This document shows, one piece after another, positions 60,671 to 64,000 of a stretch of DNA of 64,000 nt; position 1 is the stretch's first letter, and the number at the start of each line of letters is the position of its first letter. The stretch is from contig NC_088303.1 in assembly GCF_032854445.1 (NCBI RefSeq), forward strand, positions 36,123,265 to 36,187,264, read 5' to 3'. Position numbers and translations under genes: made by a program. The notes below the pieces were generated by a model. It was not told the origin of the DNA and made no database searches. It was given only the letters and a program-made list of their open reading frames with translations. This DNA is from Liolophura sinensis. Taxonomy: Eukaryota > Mollusca > Polyplacophora > Chitonida > Chitonidae.

Positions 60671-63547
60671 ACATGGTCAGGTTGTGCAGACAGCTCTGTA
60701 ACATGCTATAATTTCTGCTCGTTATCATCTGTAGTTTTCAGAATATTTCCTCTGTTGTTCGTTTCCTTAAACTATTTTATGTTTTCTTTAACATTGTCTG
60801 CTTGCAACTGCCTTATAGTTTATACCAAGAGTAAGTCTTCAGGGAAGGGGATGTATTCTTGTTGGAATTTTTGCTTTAGTTACAAGGGGTGAATTTTACC
60901 TTAACGTGTGTTATCAATCATGTATGGATATGAATGGTCTACTTGTCTGTCAGTAAACTTCTTGGCGATGCCAATATATGTGTACATACAGTTGATGTAA
61001 AAGTTACAAATCTCTGTACTTTTTATTTCCAGCAGGGCTGAAGCCTGTTGTAAGCTAGCCACGTCGCTTTGCTTACAATTTACAGAAATGCAATGCAACT
61101 TACTCCTCTTGTTGTGGTATATTGGTGTCTTTGTCAACACTGTATTTGAAGAACTCCTTCAATTTACAAGTTGAAATAGGATCAACCTTTGTATTTCCAT
61201 CATCACATCACAAGCCTGCTGACACTGTCACTTATTTGCTGTCTTGTTGGGGGTATCTCGATGTTTGGAAAGTTTTGTTGTGCATCATATTTTGCATTTT
61301 TACCCATCACTTCAAGCATGGACAAAATCTACATGTACAAGTGTGTGAAAATCTGAGTTTTGTAGCTTTGTTTTTGCCTGCCCACCCCTTGTTATCCTCA
61401 GTGTTTGTGGTATTTCTGCCCAGATGGTTGTGATTAATCAGGTATCATCCAAAACATTGGAACACTGAACATTGTGAACTGTTGACACCTCTGCTCTTTC
61501 TTGGAGAATGTCTTCTCCTGTGGTTCTGTCCAATGGGCAAGAGAAGAATTCAAAACAGAAGATAAAAAAAATTGAGCAAAAAAAAGAAAAAAAATGAGTA
61601 AAGAACAAGACATTTTACAGTCCTATTATTGCAGTTATACACTCTGATTATGCTTACTTTTAGATGAAAAAAACATTTGGTGTAATAGATGGTGAATAAA
61701 TATTTAATCCCTTGTAGAGCTACTGATTGGTTTAATTGTGGATTTAGTGGCTGGGGGCCATTTGCCCAGCTGGTTTGCTGAACCATCTGGATGTCTGGAC
61801 AAGAATAGATGAGCAGGGAAGTCTGGCCATTACTTGTATAGATTGGGGATTGTCCCCTCCCTAGGTGGCAGAATGGGATGTTTGATGGTCACTAGACTGC
61901 TAGATGAAACATCTGTGTTCCCATAATCCTTCCATTTGGTGATTGTCTTCTAGGATTGTTTAACTTGTTTAGTGATTGGTCAGTGTTAATGGCCATGGAA
62001 AAGGTGGTGGGTCAGTCATTTGAATAGCTTTCTTGTGCATTGCTGAGCCGTTTTAATATGCGATTGTGTGGTTGTTAAACTCGAAGTAGGGATACTCACA
62101 ACTATTTATGATTTAGTCTTGTCTTGTGTTGTCACTGAAACGAATGCTATTGAGAATTGTTTTAATGTAGCCTCTCCTCTGAGAGAAGTTTCATTGATTG
62201 CTGGATTTGGAGACTGGTTTTCTAGGCTAGTTTCATAGCTGAAGTAATGCAGTGGAAGTGAAATAATTCTTGTGTAAGATAGTGTTCTTTATCATTGGGT
62301 GCATGTGTTACAGCTTGTGATTTGGTCATTTTAGTTTCAGAACTAAGACTGTTTAGCATTGTTACACAACACCATTACATTTGACACTAAATGTTTTTAG
62401 TGTTTCATCTCTTCCTCTCCAATGGCCAGTTTTAGTTGATTTAAAACCTGCATGTATGTGTCAGACTGGAGAGAGGCCATGTTTGAAGCCCAGCTGCAGA
62501 CTTGTGAACTTGTTGTGCCTTGTAAAGCTTCAATGGCTGTTTTCAAGGTTTGTTGACCTTTACACATATTTTATGGGCATGTTGTTGGCTCTCTGTTTTT
62601 CTCATCAACTTCACATGCTATTTATCATTATCAGGGTTAAAGGTTATCAGTGTTTTGATTGGTAGTGTGCTGTATAGCATATGCATATGTCAGAGGACAC
62701 GGGTCCATAAAGTAGGTACATGCCCATAGAATTTGCTTGCAGTGATAACACACTTTGTCCTTGTCCATGTCTTTGAAGAGTAGTGCATGGAGGGTAATTT
62801 GTGACGCGAAACTCAGTTACTGGTACACTTTTTTACCTGTCCGATATTTTATTCTGTTTAAGCAGTGCTGTTTGAGTAGAGAGAATATTGGATTAGTGTT
62901 ATGTGGAGCAAAGGGGAAAGGTTACAGGGGTGGGCTGAGTTCTTGAGGCTATTATCTGAACAAATCAACTCAAACCCTATCTGTCCACTGCCACACATGT
63001 GCAGGCATTTCACACAGGGTCCATCTCCCTCAGGACTCAATGTGTAGAGAAGAGTTGCCCTTTTGTTGTGTGGAGGTAGAAAGGCAGTGTAGTGTCCTCT
63101 GCTCTAACCAGCCTGCATTTCACTTTTGTCCCTGTGCCCGTTAAGGGTTAGTGCAGGGTTTGAAAGGCTATGGATTACTTGTCAGTGGGCTTAAGGGATT
63201 TGAGGCATGACATTGCTGTATGATTTCAGAGCTGATATTTCACAGGCTGGCCATGCACAAGAAGAGCAGCGTTATTGGCACGTAGTCTGCCTGTGGTCAA
63301 GAGAATGTGAATTCTTGAGGACTGCCTTGTGGACATTGTAATGCTTCATGCTTGTACACGCGCAAGTGTAATAAGGTGAATCTTCTGTGTACATGTAAGC
63401 TTGTAATAAGGAAAACTGAAGTGACTCATCCACATGCAAATGCAATAAGGGAAACATTCATCAGTTTACAGCATGGAGTTTGTATCAGTTGATGCACTTG
63501 GATTACAGAACAAAGACATTGTAGAGATGGCACTTTAAATTCTGGAC

Positions 63548-63678
63548 ATGGTAGCCCTGGTGCGCTGGTGTGCAGGTGTGCTTGTACATGTAGCCCTGGT
63601 GTGCAGGTGTGCTTGTACATGTAGCCCTGGTGTGCAGGTGTGCTTGTACACGTAGCCCTAGTGTGCAGGTGTGCTTGA
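63548..63678. repeat. 31-bp tandem repeat, 4 copies
   Basis: Units of GTAGCCCTGGTGTGCAGGTG plus TGCTTGTACAT, with the first copy carrying an extra GCGCTGGT. Purely non-coding. It lies only 184 bp from the acceptor of the next exon. Confidence 0.93.
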
Positions 63679-63861
63679 AGTGGCCTATGTAAAAGATAAT
63701 GTATTTCATTAAAGGTAGGTTCAAACTGAACTCAGTGGGGAAAAATAAGTGAAACAGGTAAAAAATAAATGAAGGAAAACATGAAATTGTAGATCACATC
63801 TATTAATATCTGTTTTTATTTTTTGCAAAAGTATGAACAATATTTTTTTATATCTCAACAG

Positions 63862-64000
63862 ATAGTGTGAGGTATCGGCTAAGATCAACATATCATGTCA
63901 TATTAAATGATAATAAGTCCTACATATATACATGTGGCACTCCTAATTCTCCATCTCAGTTACCAAGTAACAGGCCCAACCCAGCATTCCCTTTGCCACT
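63862..64000 (+). CDS. Putative shared downstream exon, cut by the window edge
   Basis: The acceptor TATATCTCAACAG is followed by 139 bp with no stop in the phase required by all upstream donors (phase 1). The first codon is completed as GAT (Asp). The peptide runs DSVRYRLRSTYHV, then a Ser/Pro/Asn-rich segment with TPNSPSQLP and NPAFPLP at the edge. No domain is visible in the 46 codons. The frame could be open by chance, but phase, acceptor and the composition change support an exon. The rest of the gene lies beyond the window. Confidence 0.5.

Larger units (their letters stand above)
54089..63861 (+). other. Last intron before the shared exon
   Basis: Bounded on the right by the acceptor ATTTTTTTATATCTCAACAG. 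It contains a dispersed repeat (54.3 kb), homopolymer C and G tracts (57.31 and 58.30 kb), a SINE-A remnant (60.53 kb) and a 31-bp array (63.55 kb). No further exon is supported. Confidence 0.5.

Overview
This is eukaryotic (animal) DNA: AT-rich, intron-dominated, and carrying GT-AG splice sites, CpG-rich promoter sequence, tRNA-derived SINEs, MITE-like inverted repeats, minisatellites and microsatellites. Two SINE families recur. One ends in a GTATAAGTGAAATATTCTTG...GGCGTAAAACACC...(AAATA)n tail, the other in a CGTACTCAACAATTTTTCAGTCATATGA-type tail followed by TGAG or GAAT repeats. Both resemble what is found in marine lophotrochozoans (molluscs, brachiopods and relatives), so I place the window there, but not to species.

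Layout. 1-15.9 kb is intergenic, repeat-rich sequence. It holds one 63-bp coding-compatible tandem array (about 5.3-6.54 kb, about 20 copies, open on both strands), hairpin/MITE-like elements and a dense cluster of SINEs. 15.95-16.54 kb is a CpG-rich promoter and 5' leader. 16,538-18,907 is the one unmistakable coding exon in the window: 790 codons encoding five divergent copies of a CxxC...CxxCY zinc-binding-like module in Ser/Pro-rich linkers. It ends with a strong donor in phase 0 and joins a second small exon at 22,847-22,958 (phase 0 in, phase 1 out).

From 23 kb to the right edge I read the sequence as the long introns of this same plus-strand gene. Two further ATG-containing exons with strong donors (33,733-33,817 and, weaker, 54,034-54,088) also end in phase 1. 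A splice acceptor at 63,860-63,861 opens a phase-1-compatible frame that runs off the window. The simplest model is one gene with one long N-terminal isoform (Cys modules) and one or two alternative promoters, all converging on a shared downstream body that starts at 63,862. The rest of the 30-kb intron holds minisatellites (22, 31, 52, 67, 67, 77 and 80 bp units), a foldback element built of 52-bp repeats, a paired RFX X-box, and several islands of high-complexity sequence that may be conserved regulatory elements.

I do not recognise the Cys-module protein as a named family member. No rRNA, functional tRNA, CRISPR or prokaryotic feature is present.
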